Made by a program: the position numbers and the translations under genes. From an uncultured Luminiphilus sp. (lineage in GTDB: Bacteria > Pseudomonadota > Gammaproteobacteria > Pseudomonadales > Halieaceae), in assembly GCA_938091995.1 (NCBI GenBank), contig CALKNZ010000101.1:1-36851 (forward strand): a stretch of DNA of 36,851 nucleotides. The letters run 5' to 3'. The notes under the pieces are model-generated. The model was not told where the DNA came from. It did no database searches and saw nothing but the letters and a program-made list of their open reading frames with translations. Shown piece by piece: positions 8,593 to 17,278 of the stretch (position 1 is its first letter; each line of letters starts with the position of its first letter).

Positions 8593-9597
8593 ATGGCTAA
8601 CCAAGTAGATTTCGGATTGTGGTACGACTTTCGTAACCCTAAACCCTGGCAGATTGATTTCGAGGTGTTTTACCAAGAGCGACTGGATCAGATTGTTGCC
8701 GCTGAGGGAATGGGCTTTGACTCGGTTTGGTTGACGGAGCACCATTTTTGCGACGACGGCTATACGCCCTCACCACTGATGATTCACGCCGCAATTGGTG
8801 CTCGAACTCAGCATATGAAGTTGGGTACTAATTTGATGTTATTACCCATTGCAGATCCAGTGCGCATCGCAGAAGACGCCGCGACGCTCTCACTGATGAC
8901 AGGTGGTCGCTTTGATCTTGGTGTCGGGATTGGCTACCGACAGCTTGAGTTTGAGCAGTTTGGTCGCAAAATTTCCCATCGCCCGAGTCTGGTAGAGGAG
9001 GGCATCGAAATTTTGCGTCGCGCCTGGTCTGGTGAACCCGTCAATTTTGAGGGCAAGCGCTTCAGTGTCGGTGATCTATGTATCACACCGACGCCTAAGC
9101 GAGCGCCTAAAATTTTATTGGGTGGTATGGCCCCCCCAGCGATTGATCGCGCTGCACGTATTGCAGATGGCTTTCTCTGTACCGGTGGTATTGGTATGGA
9201 TGTCTATGTCGAGGCCCTTAAAAATAATGGCAAGTCTCCGGAGGAGGGTAATATTATTCTGGGCTGCTGGGCCATTATTGCTGAGGATCCCGAGGCTGAA
9301 GCCGCTAATGTCGGTGAGCACGTGCTCTACCAATCTAACGAGTACATCCGCTGGGGTGCCTTTGGTCCCCCGGATCAAACGCCACTTTTCCCCGATGCTC
9401 GAACAGCGATTGATAACGGCTTGTATGAGCTTTGGGATGCCGATATGGCGGTAGAAAAGCTCTCTGCGATGATCGATAAGTATCCTATGATCTCTGACAT
9501 TCACTTTTGGGCTCAGTTTCCCGGGGAGAGTGTTGAATCTGGAAATCGTCGCCTAAATTACATTGCAGAGAAGGTACTTCCCAGATTGAAAAACTAA
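8593..9597 (+). CDS. Luciferase-like (LLM class) flavin-dependent oxidoreductase
   Basis: A 334-residue bacterial-luciferase-fold TIM-barrel protein. It shows the WLTEHHF segment near residue 46, the GVGIGYRQLEFEQFG segment near 113-127, and the KILLGGMAPPAIDRAARIADGF strand-helix region. Such enzymes use reduced FMN (or F420 in actinobacteria) for monooxygenation or dehydrogenation. AGGAAG sits 5-10 nt before the ATG at 8593. It is the last gene of the operon, 14 nt after the hydrolase and about 35 nt before an intrinsic terminator. A Baeyer-Villiger-type reaction feeding the neighbouring hydrolase is possible, but sequence alone cannot decide this. Confidence 0.87.
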   Translation: MANQVDFGLWYDFRNPKPWQIDFEVFYQERLDQIVAAEGMGFDSVWLTEHHFCDDGYTPSPLMIHAAIGARTQHMKLGTNLMLLPIADPVRIAEDAATLSLMTGGRFDLGVGIGYRQLEFEQFGRKISHRPSLVEEGIEILRRAWSGEPVNFEGKRFSVGDLCITPTPKRAPKILLGGMAPPAIDRAARIADGFLCTGGIGMDVYVEALKNNGKSPEEGNIILGCWAIIAEDPEAEAANVGEHVLYQSNEYIRWGAFGPPDQTPLFPDARTAIDNGLYELWDADMAVEKLSAMIDKYPMISDIHFWAQFPGESVESGNRRLNYIAEKVLPRLKN

Positions 9598-9632
9598 TAT
9601 CCCTCGTCCTACCTAATGACAAGCAGTCAACG

Positions 9633-9659
9633 AAAAAGCCGGCCTGTGCCGGCTTTTTT
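9633..9659 (+). terminator. Intrinsic terminator of the 3669-9597 operon
   Basis: AAAAAGCCGGC at 9633-9643 and GCCGGCTTTTT at 9648-9658 form a perfect 11-bp stem with a CTGT loop, ending in a T run. This is a textbook rho-independent terminator that could work in both directions. It lies 35 nt past the stop of the flavin oxidoreductase. The region from here to 9875 holds no convincing gene. Confidence 0.92.
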
Positions 9660-9875
9660 AATGCCGTCAATATCAACATCACCCCGTGAAACAACCGCAC
9701 TGTAACCTATGGTCTCAAAGGCGAACGGCCGACACCTAGGCGAGGCGAAGTAGTTTCAACTATGGGTTAGGGGCGTGGCGCTCAAACCCATAATCACGGT
9801 GTTCTTATCAGCAGTTTTGGCTGCGAGTCTGTGCTTACAGTTTGGCTCTAGCCCCGTGGCGCGCCGGTTTGAAAG

Positions 9876-11852
9876 TTACTCTTTAGTCGCTAGAGCTGGG
9901 TTATTGTCCACGGCAAACACCAACAGAGCGTTCCCGGGTTCATGGAAGTAGAGTCCATAGCCCGAGTTTACGACCAGGTGGCCTCGGGCAACGGTGACTC
10001 CCGCCCCGCTCATACCGCCTCCGGAAGCCGGGACACCATTGACCGTGTTAAAACTTTGCCCGGTGTCATAGTCCCAAACAACTTCGCCCGTTTCACCATC
10101 ATAGGCACGAAGATGACCATCAAGGTGTCCGGCAATGACCGCACCAGTGACGGCCGTTAGGGGAGCAGAGACCCCTGGGTCGCATAAGGGACGGTCGTCA
10201 CCACAGATATTTTTTTGCACGTGACTCCACAGTACTGAGCCGTTTTGTGTATCGATAGCGTGAACGCCGGGACGCGCTAAATTCGGATCGAGGACCTCAC
10301 CATTTCGCGTATCGTTCATGTCGTTGATCGGCGCGTACACGCGGGTTCCCTCAGCGGCCATGCCGAAATGTACGCCACCTTGTATGCTGCCGCGACCAAC
10401 TTTTGTTACCCACTGACGCTGTGCGCCGGTGGCGGCATCGTAGGCCACAACGCTGCCATCTTTGTGGCCGGCAACGATGATATCTTCGGCCCCTGGACGT
10501 TTGACCAGCAAAGGACTCGATCCTTGATCATAGTCTGGCCCGAGCTCTGGAGGACAGTTTGGATGGTTGATAGACATCATGCAGCCGACGTTCCAAGCAT
10601 CACCTGCGAAAATCTGGCGGGTCCACAGTCTTTTACCATTGTCCATACGAACGGCAATAATCGCGTCGCTGTTGTCATCTGCAGGAGAGGAGTAATTTTC
10701 CCCCGAACCGAAAAAGAGACGATTGTTATCTGGATCTAGAGTTGGACTATTCCAGACCGGAGCTCCAGATGGGGCGAGACTGGCCGTTCCTGCGCTGGTC
10801 AATCCGTGTTTGCTTGCGGGCTCTGGTACCGTGTAGCTGACCCAATTGATGGCACCTGTTGCAGCGTCAATCGCCATCACTTTCCCTCTGAAGGTACAAC
10901 AGGGATAGTTCGGATCTGCAGCCGCCGTGACTTCTAGGGATGAAACGGGCGTATAAAGAATACCCTCATGATAAGCGGGAGTGCCCGTGAGTGTTGCGCT
11001 GGGGTGATCATCAGCGCTAATTTTCCAAAGTAGCTCACCCGTCACTGCGTCAACAGCGTAAAGGTTGGCAATGATGTCGCCAAAAAAAGCGAGGGGGCGG
11101 GTGTCCCCGTGTTGGCCTAACACAACACCGGTGCGCACCTCAGCACTGGCTGTAAATGACCAGCGTACACAGCCAGTTTCGAGGTCTAGGGCATAGACCG
11201 TACCGTCCTGGCTGCCGGTGTAGATGGCTCCCATTGCGATCGTTGGTTGCGAACGCGCTCTTAGGGCTCCTGCGTAGCCAAAGCTCCACTTAAGTTGCAG
11301 TTTTGGAAGGTCAGTTTTGCTCAACCCTGCAACTGTGTCAGGAATAAAGCGAGAGGTGTCTCGGCCCCACCCGGTAATTTCCTCATTGTCCCATGCTGTA
11401 AAAGTTGAATGCTCCACGCTGCAAAGGTTGAGCGCTGGGGGCGCCTCGTCTCTACCGGTGTAGCGTTTCGAAGTGAGGTATTCAACGACGTCAATTTTTT
11501 GTTGCTCCGAAAGTGTGGAGGCTTGGGATGCCATGATCCCCTGTGTCATGGTCTTGTAGAGAGCCTTTTGCGACATCATTTCCAGCCAGGTTTGATGGGG
11601 CGCTTTATAGACTTGACCAAGGTGACAGGTAGCACAATGGCTGCTGTACAGAGCGGCTCCCGGCAGAGCACTTCGGTTGCTAAATTCGCTACCCGCCTGC
11701 AGATCATCAGTTGAGGCAAGAACGGCAGAAGCATCTGCAGCTTGGACCTGAGTAACGCCCATGAAGAGAGTGAAAAGCATGGCTGTAATCAGGGCGTTGA
11801 ACCACAAACGATACCGATGGTGGCCCAGAGGGTTATCTTGATAACAGAGCAT
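9876..11852 (-). CDS. PQQ-dependent dehydrogenase with N-terminal cytochrome c, polyvinyl-alcohol-dehydrogenase-like
   Basis: The start is chosen at the ATG at 11850-11852, with AAGGAA at 11859-11864 (6 nt spacing); an upstream in-frame ATG at 11888 has no ribosome site. The 658-residue protein has a signal peptide ending near VQAADAS (about residue 39), haem motif CATCH at 73-77 with likely ligand Met107, then a PQQ beta-propeller with repeated A-x-D-x-x-T-G-x-x-x-W blades. The order haem then propeller matches polyvinyl alcohol dehydrogenase and related secondary-alcohol dehydrogenases. It should act in the periplasm, delivering electrons to the respiratory chain. The gene is divergent from the MDR reductase at 11985. 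A natural secondary alcohol is a likelier substrate than PVA. Confidence 0.87.
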   Translation of the reverse strand: MLCYQDNPLGHHRYRLWFNALITAMLFTLFMGVTQVQAADASAVLASTDDLQAGSEFSNRSALPGAALYSSHCATCHLGQVYKAPHQTWLEMMSQKALYKTMTQGIMASQASTLSEQQKIDVVEYLTSKRYTGRDEAPPALNLCSVEHSTFTAWDNEEITGWGRDTSRFIPDTVAGLSKTDLPKLQLKWSFGYAGALRARSQPTIAMGAIYTGSQDGTVYALDLETGCVRWSFTASAEVRTGVVLGQHGDTRPLAFFGDIIANLYAVDAVTGELLWKISADDHPSATLTGTPAYHEGILYTPVSSLEVTAAADPNYPCCTFRGKVMAIDAATGAINWVSYTVPEPASKHGLTSAGTASLAPSGAPVWNSPTLDPDNNRLFFGSGENYSSPADDNSDAIIAVRMDNGKRLWTRQIFAGDAWNVGCMMSINHPNCPPELGPDYDQGSSPLLVKRPGAEDIIVAGHKDGSVVAYDAATGAQRQWVTKVGRGSIQGGVHFGMAAEGTRVYAPINDMNDTRNGEVLDPNLARPGVHAIDTQNGSVLWSHVQKNICGDDRPLCDPGVSAPLTAVTGAVIAGHLDGHLRAYDGETGEVVWDYDTGQSFNTVNGVPASGGGMSGAGVTVARGHLVVNSGYGLYFHEPGNALLVFAVDNNPALATKE

Positions 11853-11948
11853 AAAAAATTCCTTGTCGCCGTTTGCTGTTATTGCCATAGATATTATTTT
11901 TAGGCTGATATCTTCAGTGGACCACTATAAAGTAATTCGTTGCTGCAC

Positions 11949-11966
11949 TTGTAAATATCATTACAA
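11949..11966. promoter_or_regulatory. Inverted repeat between divergent PQQ dehydrogenase and MDR genes
   Basis: TTGTAA at 11949-11954 and TTACAA at 11961-11966 are exact reverse complements with a 6-nt spacer. They are located 19 nt before the MDR start and about 97 nt before the divergent PQQ gene start. A regulator bound here could control the MDR promoter. This is a symmetric site seen in the sequence; no protein can be assigned. Confidence 0.4.
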
Positions 11967-11984
11967 AGACATAAGAGGTTTGTC

Positions 11985-13001
11985 ATGGTCAATCGCCAAG
12001 TGGTGCTCGCCGCTCATCCCCAGGGTGTGCCAGTCGCCAGTGATTTTCGTTTAGTCGAGGCGGCAGTGCCGGTAGCGGGTCCCGGGCAGATGGTGGTTCG
12101 CAACCTGTATCTGTCCTTGGAGGCGGCGATTCGCGGTTGGCTTGATGGCACCGCCAATTACTTCGAGCCTATTGTCTTGGGAGGTGCAATACGTGGCCCC
12201 TCCATCGGCCGTGTTGAAAGCTCGCGGTTGGCAGGCTTCGAACCCGGTGATCTAATTTTTGGTTTACATCATTGGGAAGACTATTCGCTCAGTGACGCGA
12301 ATACTGTTCTTCTGCGAAAGCTTACGCCCAATCCGTTGCTACCGCTAAGTTGGTATGCCGGGGCCTTGGGGGGGTCGGGACAAACAGCCTATGTGGGACT
12401 TCATCGAATCGGCGCGATTAAACCGGGCGATACCGTTCTGGTGAGTGCGGCTGCGGGTGCAACGGGCAGCATCGCTTGTCAAATTGCTGCCATCGAAGGT
12501 TGCCGCGTCGTGGGTATTGTTGGCGCCGATGAGAAGGCCGAGGTGGTTCGAGAAACCTTGGGTGCCGACACCGTTATCAATTATCGAAAAGAGCCCGATC
12601 TTGCAGGGGCCCTCGTCCGAGCTTGCCCTGAGGGGGTTAACGTGTATTTTGACAATGTGGGTGGGACCACCCTTGATGCCGCCTTAATGGCAATGGCTCA
12701 GGGTGGACGCATTGTGGGGTGTGGCATGATCTCTGATTACAATAATGCCGCAAGCCCGACACCGCTGTACAACTTGTGGCAGGTTGTGGAACGACAGCTG
12801 AGCCTGCAGGGATTTCTGCTTTACAGTTATCTCGATGAGGTGCCTGCTGCATCAGCCGCACTGGAGGCTTGGCTATCGGCAGGGAGGCTGACAGTGTTAG
12901 AGAATGTCACTGAGGGACTATCTGCCGCGGGAAGCGCTTACAGTGCCATGATGGCAGGTACCACTATAGGCAAGAATATTGTCTGTGTTGACCAGACCTA
13001 A
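11985..13001 (+). CDS. Zinc-free medium-chain reductase, NADP-dependent (PTGR/CurA-like)
   Basis: A 338-residue MDR-superfamily protein of the leukotriene B4 12-hydroxydehydrogenase / prostaglandin reductase type. LSLEAAIRGWLDG at 44-56 and the cofactor motif AAAGATG at 155-161 are diagnostic, followed by a VGIVGADEKAE segment. No zinc-ligand motif is present. Members reduce alpha,beta-unsaturated ketones with NADPH. AGAGG at 11974-11978 is 6 nt before the ATG. It is a paralogue of 34151-35161. The divergent arrangement with an alcohol-oxidising PQQ enzyme fits handling of an enone product. Confidence 0.9.
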   Translation: MVNRQVVLAAHPQGVPVASDFRLVEAAVPVAGPGQMVVRNLYLSLEAAIRGWLDGTANYFEPIVLGGAIRGPSIGRVESSRLAGFEPGDLIFGLHHWEDYSLSDANTVLLRKLTPNPLLPLSWYAGALGGSGQTAYVGLHRIGAIKPGDTVLVSAAAGATGSIACQIAAIEGCRVVGIVGADEKAEVVRETLGADTVINYRKEPDLAGALVRACPEGVNVYFDNVGGTTLDAALMAMAQGGRIVGCGMISDYNNAASPTPLYNLWQVVERQLSLQGFLLYSYLDEVPAASAALEAWLSAGRLTVLENVTEGLSAAGSAYSAMMAGTTIGKNIVCVDQT

Positions 13002-13037
13002 TAGCGAGGCACAGTTTCGGCGATTACCGGTGAAAGA

Positions 13038-13835
13038 TTAGGCATCACCTGCCGCCCAGCGAATAGCGTTTTTTAAAAGCTGCCGATAATTGGTATCGTC
13101 GAAGGTTGGCGTGTCGTCACCGGGCTGCAGGTAAACGATGCGGCTGTTCCTGCATTGCCGGGTCCAACCTACTAGTGACGACCCTTCACTAGGGTGCCAG
13201 CCCTCATTGCAATACATTTTTCCTGTCACGGCGTGATGAGCCGAATAAAAATTCTCAGGCGTAAACGCATAATTGCTGCGCAGTATAGGTTCTATCGAGT
13301 CCTCAAACACTTCACATAAATAAAGCTCGTCGGTTAGTTGAAAAGTTGTTGGCAACCCTTGTGTAATGGGGTGATTCGACGAAGCCACTGAGATGTTATG
13401 GGTGACCTCATGACGGTAGCCTGAATCGAGTGTTGATCGCCCGCGGCATTCTTGTGGGTTATAGAAAAACCTTCCGCCGATAATTTCTCCAAATTCGGGC
13501 CACAGTGGCCAAGAGGCTAAAGCGTGGTGCAGGAACACCATGCCCTTGCCCGCCTCCAGAAGTTGATTCATGTTTTTCTTTAGGCTTTCTGGGGGCGGAG
13601 TGGCTGTCGGTGGTTGTGTGCTGAAGTCGATACCGGGCATGTCATAAAAGACCAGCGCATCATAGGGTGCGGCTAGAACGGGGTCTAAAAATTGCTGACT
13701 GGCGGGCTGCTCCACTACCGTACAGGTCACATCAGTGAGGCTGTCAAGACATTCACTAAAGGCATCTCTCGCGTAGGGGTGCCCTTTGGTCGCTACCAGC
13801 ACGTTGAGGGTTGGGTGGTAATTGATAATGCCCAT
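13038..13835 (-). CDS. ThuA-domain protein (class I amidotransferase-like fold)
   Basis: A 265-residue protein with the ThuA (trehalose utilization) domain: VLVATKGHPYARDAF near the N-terminus, VFLHHALASWPLW in the middle, the GRSTLDSGYRHEV segment, and a C-terminal LLKNAIRWAAG. The fold is related to glutamine amidotransferases but lacks an obvious catalytic Cys at the nucleophile turn. Family function is poorly defined and mostly linked to sugar or other small-molecule catabolism. The gene is divergent from a Rieske oxygenase gene (134 bp apart) and convergent with the MDR. A second ThuA-domain gene at 24810 is also next to a Rieske gene. Confidence 0.85.
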   Translation of the reverse strand: MGIINYHPTLNVLVATKGHPYARDAFSECLDSLTDVTCTVVEQPASQQFLDPVLAAPYDALVFYDMPGIDFSTQPPTATPPPESLKKNMNQLLEAGKGMVFLHHALASWPLWPEFGEIIGGRFFYNPQECRGRSTLDSGYRHEVTHNISVASSNHPITQGLPTTFQLTDELYLCEVFEDSIEPILRSNYAFTPENFYSAHHAVTGKMYCNEGWHPSEGSSLVGWTRQCRNSRIVYLQPGDDTPTFDDTNYRQLLKNAIRWAAGDA

Positions 13836-13968
13836 GTTTTTCCCGCTCCTTTTGCTATTGTTAAGAACCGTCTAGCTAAGGGTGTTGACCCACCTTTTTG
13901 CTTGTCTTTTTTAGCGTCACCGTTACATTGGTGATAACGATTTATTAGACATTTATTAAGGTGCCCCA

Positions 13969-15318
13969 ATGACCGCTCACGAGTCCGTTACCTTGCCACT
14001 AGACTTTGATCGACCGCCAAAGCAAGCAGAGCCAAAGCTTAGGGGAGACTCTATCACCGCTGATCGCTACATCTCTAATGACTATCTGCAGCGCGAGTTA
14101 GGGCAGGTATGGCGCAGGGTTTGGAATATTGGAGGGGTGTCGTACCAAATGACCGAGCCAGGGGATTATCTAACAGCTGAGGTGGGTCATGAGTCGGTGA
14201 TTCTTGTGCGACAGGCAGATGGCACCGCCAAAGCGTTTCTCAACGTTTGTCCCCACAGGGGTACGCGGATCACCGAAACCACTGAAGGTGCTGTAGAGCG
14301 ATTTCACTGTCCTTATCACGGCTGGCAATTTGACTTGGAGGGAACGGTTGTCGCAGTGCCTGACGAAGAAGACTATCAGGAAAACCCCTGTGGTCGAGCA
14401 CGACTTATGGAAGTCTTGTGCGAGGAGCGTTTTGGACTTGTTTGGTACAACCTCGACTTACAGGCAGCTTCCCTGGAGTCCTTTTTGGGGGGGCAAATAA
14501 CTCAAGAGCTTGATTCTCATCGTATAGAAGAGATGGTTCGTGTTTTAGATATTACTGCAGAGGCTGACGCTAACTGGAAGATTATCACGGATAATTTTAA
14601 CGAGGCTTATCACGTCAAAGTGCTTCATCCAGAGCTGATTCCCTACATCGCTGCTGATTATCAGGATTGTCAATTTGATCTTTTTCCAAATGGGCATAAC
14701 CGAGGTTGGTTTCCGGCCTTTATGCCCTCCCAGCAATACGGGTCAGAAGTCATTGGCGAGCCACTTAAAAGTATGGCTCAGGCGTGGGAGGTTGATAGCG
14801 ACGATTATCAGGGAAGGGCAACCTGGAGTGATCTGCGCCTCGCAATACAGCGGTCTAAGCGTGAGCACGGCGAAGATCGAGGCTACGTACATTATGCTTA
14901 TCGATCAAATTACCAACTGACCGACTATGTGATTTACAACCTGTTTCCCAATAATGTTATCACCGTCGGCCCAGATGGCGTGCAGTTACTTAGGCCAAGA
15001 CCTCATCCTAAAGAAGCAGGGCGCTGCTACTTTGATCACTGGTGGTTAGTGAATCGCGTTGCCGGACAGACAATGACGCCTTCCCCAGCCGGTGGTCCGG
15101 ACCTACCCGTAGAGGATGCCGAGCATGAACATGTTGCCTATGGCGAGAAAACGCTTGGTACAACGGCAGATCAGGATTTGAGTATTGCCAGAGCTCAGCA
15201 GGCGGGCTTGGCTTCATCGGGATTTCAGGGTTTTTGGATGCCCGAGCAGGAGCGTCGTGTACAGGCGTTCCATGAGCACCTAAATGACTTGATGGCGACA
15301 GGTTGCGACGAGCTTTAG
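13969..15318 (+). CDS. Rieske non-haem iron oxygenase, alpha subunit
   Basis: A 449-residue Rieske oxygenase. The 2Fe-2S ligands are Cys94/His96 (CPHRG) and Cys114/His117 (CPYHGW). The catalytic-domain iron site is NEAYHVKVLH with His215 and His220. The residue three before the first His, usually Asp in naphthalene-dioxygenase-like enzymes, is Glu212, as in carnitine monooxygenase CntA and its relatives. AAGGTG precedes the ATG by 5 nt. No beta-subunit gene is adjacent, so an alpha-only oligomer is likely. Electrons could come from the ferredoxins at 20391 or 35303. The substrate is unknown. The gene ends at a hairpin terminator. Confidence 0.9.
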   Translation: MTAHESVTLPLDFDRPPKQAEPKLRGDSITADRYISNDYLQRELGQVWRRVWNIGGVSYQMTEPGDYLTAEVGHESVILVRQADGTAKAFLNVCPHRGTRITETTEGAVERFHCPYHGWQFDLEGTVVAVPDEEDYQENPCGRARLMEVLCEERFGLVWYNLDLQAASLESFLGGQITQELDSHRIEEMVRVLDITAEADANWKIITDNFNEAYHVKVLHPELIPYIAADYQDCQFDLFPNGHNRGWFPAFMPSQQYGSEVIGEPLKSMAQAWEVDSDDYQGRATWSDLRLAIQRSKREHGEDRGYVHYAYRSNYQLTDYVIYNLFPNNVITVGPDGVQLLRPRPHPKEAGRCYFDHWWLVNRVAGQTMTPSPAGGPDLPVEDAEHEHVAYGEKTLGTTADQDLSIARAQQAGLASSGFQGFWMPEQERRVQAFHEHLNDLMATGCDEL

Positions 15319-15345
15319 GCGGTGTGGCTTGAATCACCACACCGC
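15319..15345. terminator. Hairpin between convergent genes
   Basis: GCGGTGTGG at 15319-15327 and CCACACCGC at 15337-15345 form a perfect 9-bp stem with a 9-nt loop. It starts directly after the stop codon of the Rieske oxygenase and lies 12 bp before the stop of the convergent SDR. There is no long T run on either side, so efficiency is uncertain, but the position favours a shared terminator. Confidence 0.6.
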
Positions 15346-15356
15346 GAAAGCATGTC

Positions 15357-16118
15357 CTAGAACTGCAGACGTTTGGTAAAGCCGCCATCGAGTACCATGT
15401 TCGTCCCCGTCGTGAAGCCTGAGCGTGGGCTCGCAAGGAAGGCTACGGCATCAGCAACTTCTGCCGCACTGCCCATCCGGCCCATGGGTATAGCGGCGAC
15501 GGTTCCTTCATAAACTTCAGGCATTGCCTGCTTTATGTTGTCCCACGCACCGCCATCAATAAATACCGGTCCCGGGCTTACTGAGTTTACTCGGATACCT
15601 TTGGCAGCCATATCTTGTGCGAGGTTACCGGCATAGTTGAGCAGGGCGGCTTTCACGGCACTGTAAGGCACAGCACCGGCAAAGGCTTCAAGGGCGGCAG
15701 TCGAAGAAATAACAATAATGTTACCCGCTTCTGATTTTTCCAGGTGCGGTGTCACTTGCTGTACCCCGCGCCAAGTGGCGAGCATGTCGACCTCAAAGTT
15801 TGCGCGCCACCCATCTTCAGAAGCATCGGCACCGCCGGCGGAAACATTGGAGACAAAAACATCGACCCCACCTAAGGTGGCGACACAATGATCGACCCAA
15901 GCCTGCATCGAGTCAGCACTGGCAACGTCGACAGCAGCGCCCGCCACCTTAACGCCATGTGCTTGGAGTTCACTGACCGCCTGATTAACTTCCGATTCAT
16001 TGCGGGCGCAGATGCCAACATGGCAGCCTTCTGCGGCGAATCGCTCGGCAATGCCACGGCCGATACCTTTGGTTGATCCAGTAATTAAGGCCACTTTTCC
16101 GTTGAGCTCTAGGTCCAT
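15357..16118 (-). CDS. Short-chain dehydrogenase/reductase
   Basis: A 253-residue SDR with the complete set of residues: TGSTKGIG at 13-20, Ser139 in VISST, Tyr152 and Lys156 in PYSAVK. NVSAGG at 91-96 replaces the usual NNAG, which occurs in a subset of the family. GGAG lies about 8 nt before the ATG. It is the last gene of the minus-strand run ligase, dehydrogenase, dehydrogenase, SDR, and probably acts as a 3-hydroxyacyl-CoA or hydroxyl dehydrogenase in the same pathway. A possible own promoter with a perfect palindrome sits directly upstream. Confidence 0.9.
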   Translation of the reverse strand: MDLELNGKVALITGSTKGIGRGIAERFAAEGCHVGICARNESEVNQAVSELQAHGVKVAGAAVDVASADSMQAWVDHCVATLGGVDVFVSNVSAGGADASEDGWRANFEVDMLATWRGVQQVTPHLEKSEAGNIIVISSTAALEAFAGAVPYSAVKAALLNYAGNLAQDMAAKGIRVNSVSPGPVFIDGGAWDNIKQAMPEVYEGTVAAIPMGRMGSAAEVADAVAFLASPRSGFTTGTNMVLDGGFTKRLQF

Positions 16119-16141
16119 AATATTTCTCCTGTTGGGACTAA

Positions 16142-16164
16142 TTTATAAGTAAACATTGTTTACT
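16142..16164 (-). promoter_or_regulatory. Palindromic operator with adjacent -10 element upstream of the SDR
   Basis: AGTAAACA at 16148-16155 and TGTTTACT at 16157-16164 are exact reverse complements around one T. Read on the minus strand, a good -10 hexamer TATAAA (16142-16147) follows immediately, and the 17-bp palindrome exactly fills the spacer position. The would-be -35 (CACCTT at 16165-16170) is poor. The palindrome overlaps the stop codon of the upstream dehydrogenase. It suggests separate control of the SDR gene. Confidence 0.5.
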
Positions 16165-17251
16165 AAGGTGTAATTGACGCCTGCCGATTTTGAATGAGCT
16201 GTGCAATCAGTGCATCGCGGTGTTGAGGCCAGCTTTCCAGTAGTGCCATCCGTTTGAAGTAGTGCCCCACTTTATACTCGTTGGTCGTTGCAATCCCCCC
16301 ATGCATTTGAATCGCTTCTTGCGTCACGGTGCGCGCAGCCGCATCGACCTTGGCTTTGGCTGCTAGCGCTAAAGTCGATGCATTGTCAGCTTGATTGTCC
16401 CAAGCGTGGCAAGCCGCTAATACCAGAGAGCGAGCCAGCTCTGTTTGTATGAGCATATCTGCCATTCTATGTTGCAGTGCTTGAAAGGAGGCTAAGGCTT
16501 GACCAAATTGCTCTCGTTGTCGCGTGTATTCGACGGTGAGGTCCAGGGCACCCTGCATAATGCCAACGCCCTCGGCAGCTCCTATTAGCATGGCACGTTG
16601 ATACAGTGCTTGAGTCGCAACCTCTGCTTGTATTCCCGATACCAAAACGCACCTGTCATCGAAGGGCAGGTCTATGGTGATGTGTGCACCCTGCCTACCA
16701 TCATGGCTTTGATACCTCTCTCGTGAAATCCCCTCTAAAGATAAATCAAGCATGACCCAGTGTGGCTGGTTGTCGTGCCTCAGTGGTGCCAAGACGTGGC
16801 TGGCAATACCCCCTGAAGGAACGAATTGGAGATCTCCTTGTAAGCGCTGCCCGCTGGCCTTGCCCTGCCTTGTCAGTGGTGTGGCGTCCTGTTGCGCGAC
16901 GGTGGCAATTACTGAGCCGTCGATTATCCCTGGTAGATAGCGTGTCTGATGCGCTTCCGAGGCTGCTGCAATCAGTTCTCCAGCTAATAACGCTGACTCT
17001 AAAAGGGGTTCGCGAACAAGGTAATAGCCAAAAAGTTCGATGACTGGGGCAATATCTGCGAGTCCGAAACCAAAGCCGTCTGCCGCCTCTGGAATGGTCA
17101 TTGCTGTCCATCCCATGTCAGAAAAAGCGCGCCAGTGCTCTGCATCAATAGCGTTGCCGCGGTCTATCGAGTGTTGTCGGGCGGCAAAATCGTAATTTTC
17201 TCTGAGATAGCGTTCTGCACTGTTCTGCAGCATCTTGTGTTCGTCAGTCAC
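16163..17251 (-). CDS. Acyl-CoA dehydrogenase, short partner subunit
   Basis: A 362-residue acyl-CoA dehydrogenase-fold protein with N-terminal helical and C-terminal QREQFGQALASFQALQHRMAD segments, and QMHGGIATTNEYKVGHYFKR near the end. It lacks the standard MTEP(Q/G)AGSD flavin loop and the GGTAEIQR motif that its neighbour at 17279 has. Paired unequal dehydrogenase genes like this encode the heterotetrameric enzymes known from actinobacterial steroid side-chain degradation (FadE28/FadE29 type). The GTG start has GAGG at 17259-17262, 7 nt upstream. It lies 27 nt after the partner gene, so they are probably one operon. Partnership is inferred from order and complementary motifs. Confidence 0.87.
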   Translation of the reverse strand: MTDEHKMLQNSAERYLRENYDFAARQHSIDRGNAIDAEHWRAFSDMGWTAMTIPEAADGFGFGLADIAPVIELFGYYLVREPLLESALLAGELIAAASEAHQTRYLPGIIDGSVIATVAQQDATPLTRQGKASGQRLQGDLQFVPSGGIASHVLAPLRHDNQPHWVMLDLSLEGISRERYQSHDGRQGAHITIDLPFDDRCVLVSGIQAEVATQALYQRAMLIGAAEGVGIMQGALDLTVEYTRQREQFGQALASFQALQHRMADMLIQTELARSLVLAACHAWDNQADNASTLALAAKAKVDAAARTVTQEAIQMHGGIATTNEYKVGHYFKRMALLESWPQHRDALIAQLIQNRQASITP

Positions 17252-17278
17252 GGTTAAACCTCATCTGAATTCGAGGGG

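Noticed and set aside
9775-9950. A 58-codon plus-strand frame from GTG at 9775 with a hydrophobic N-terminus
   Set aside because: It runs into the 3' end of the PQQ dehydrogenase on the other strand, has no ribosome site and follows a terminator. It may be a remnant but cannot be supported.
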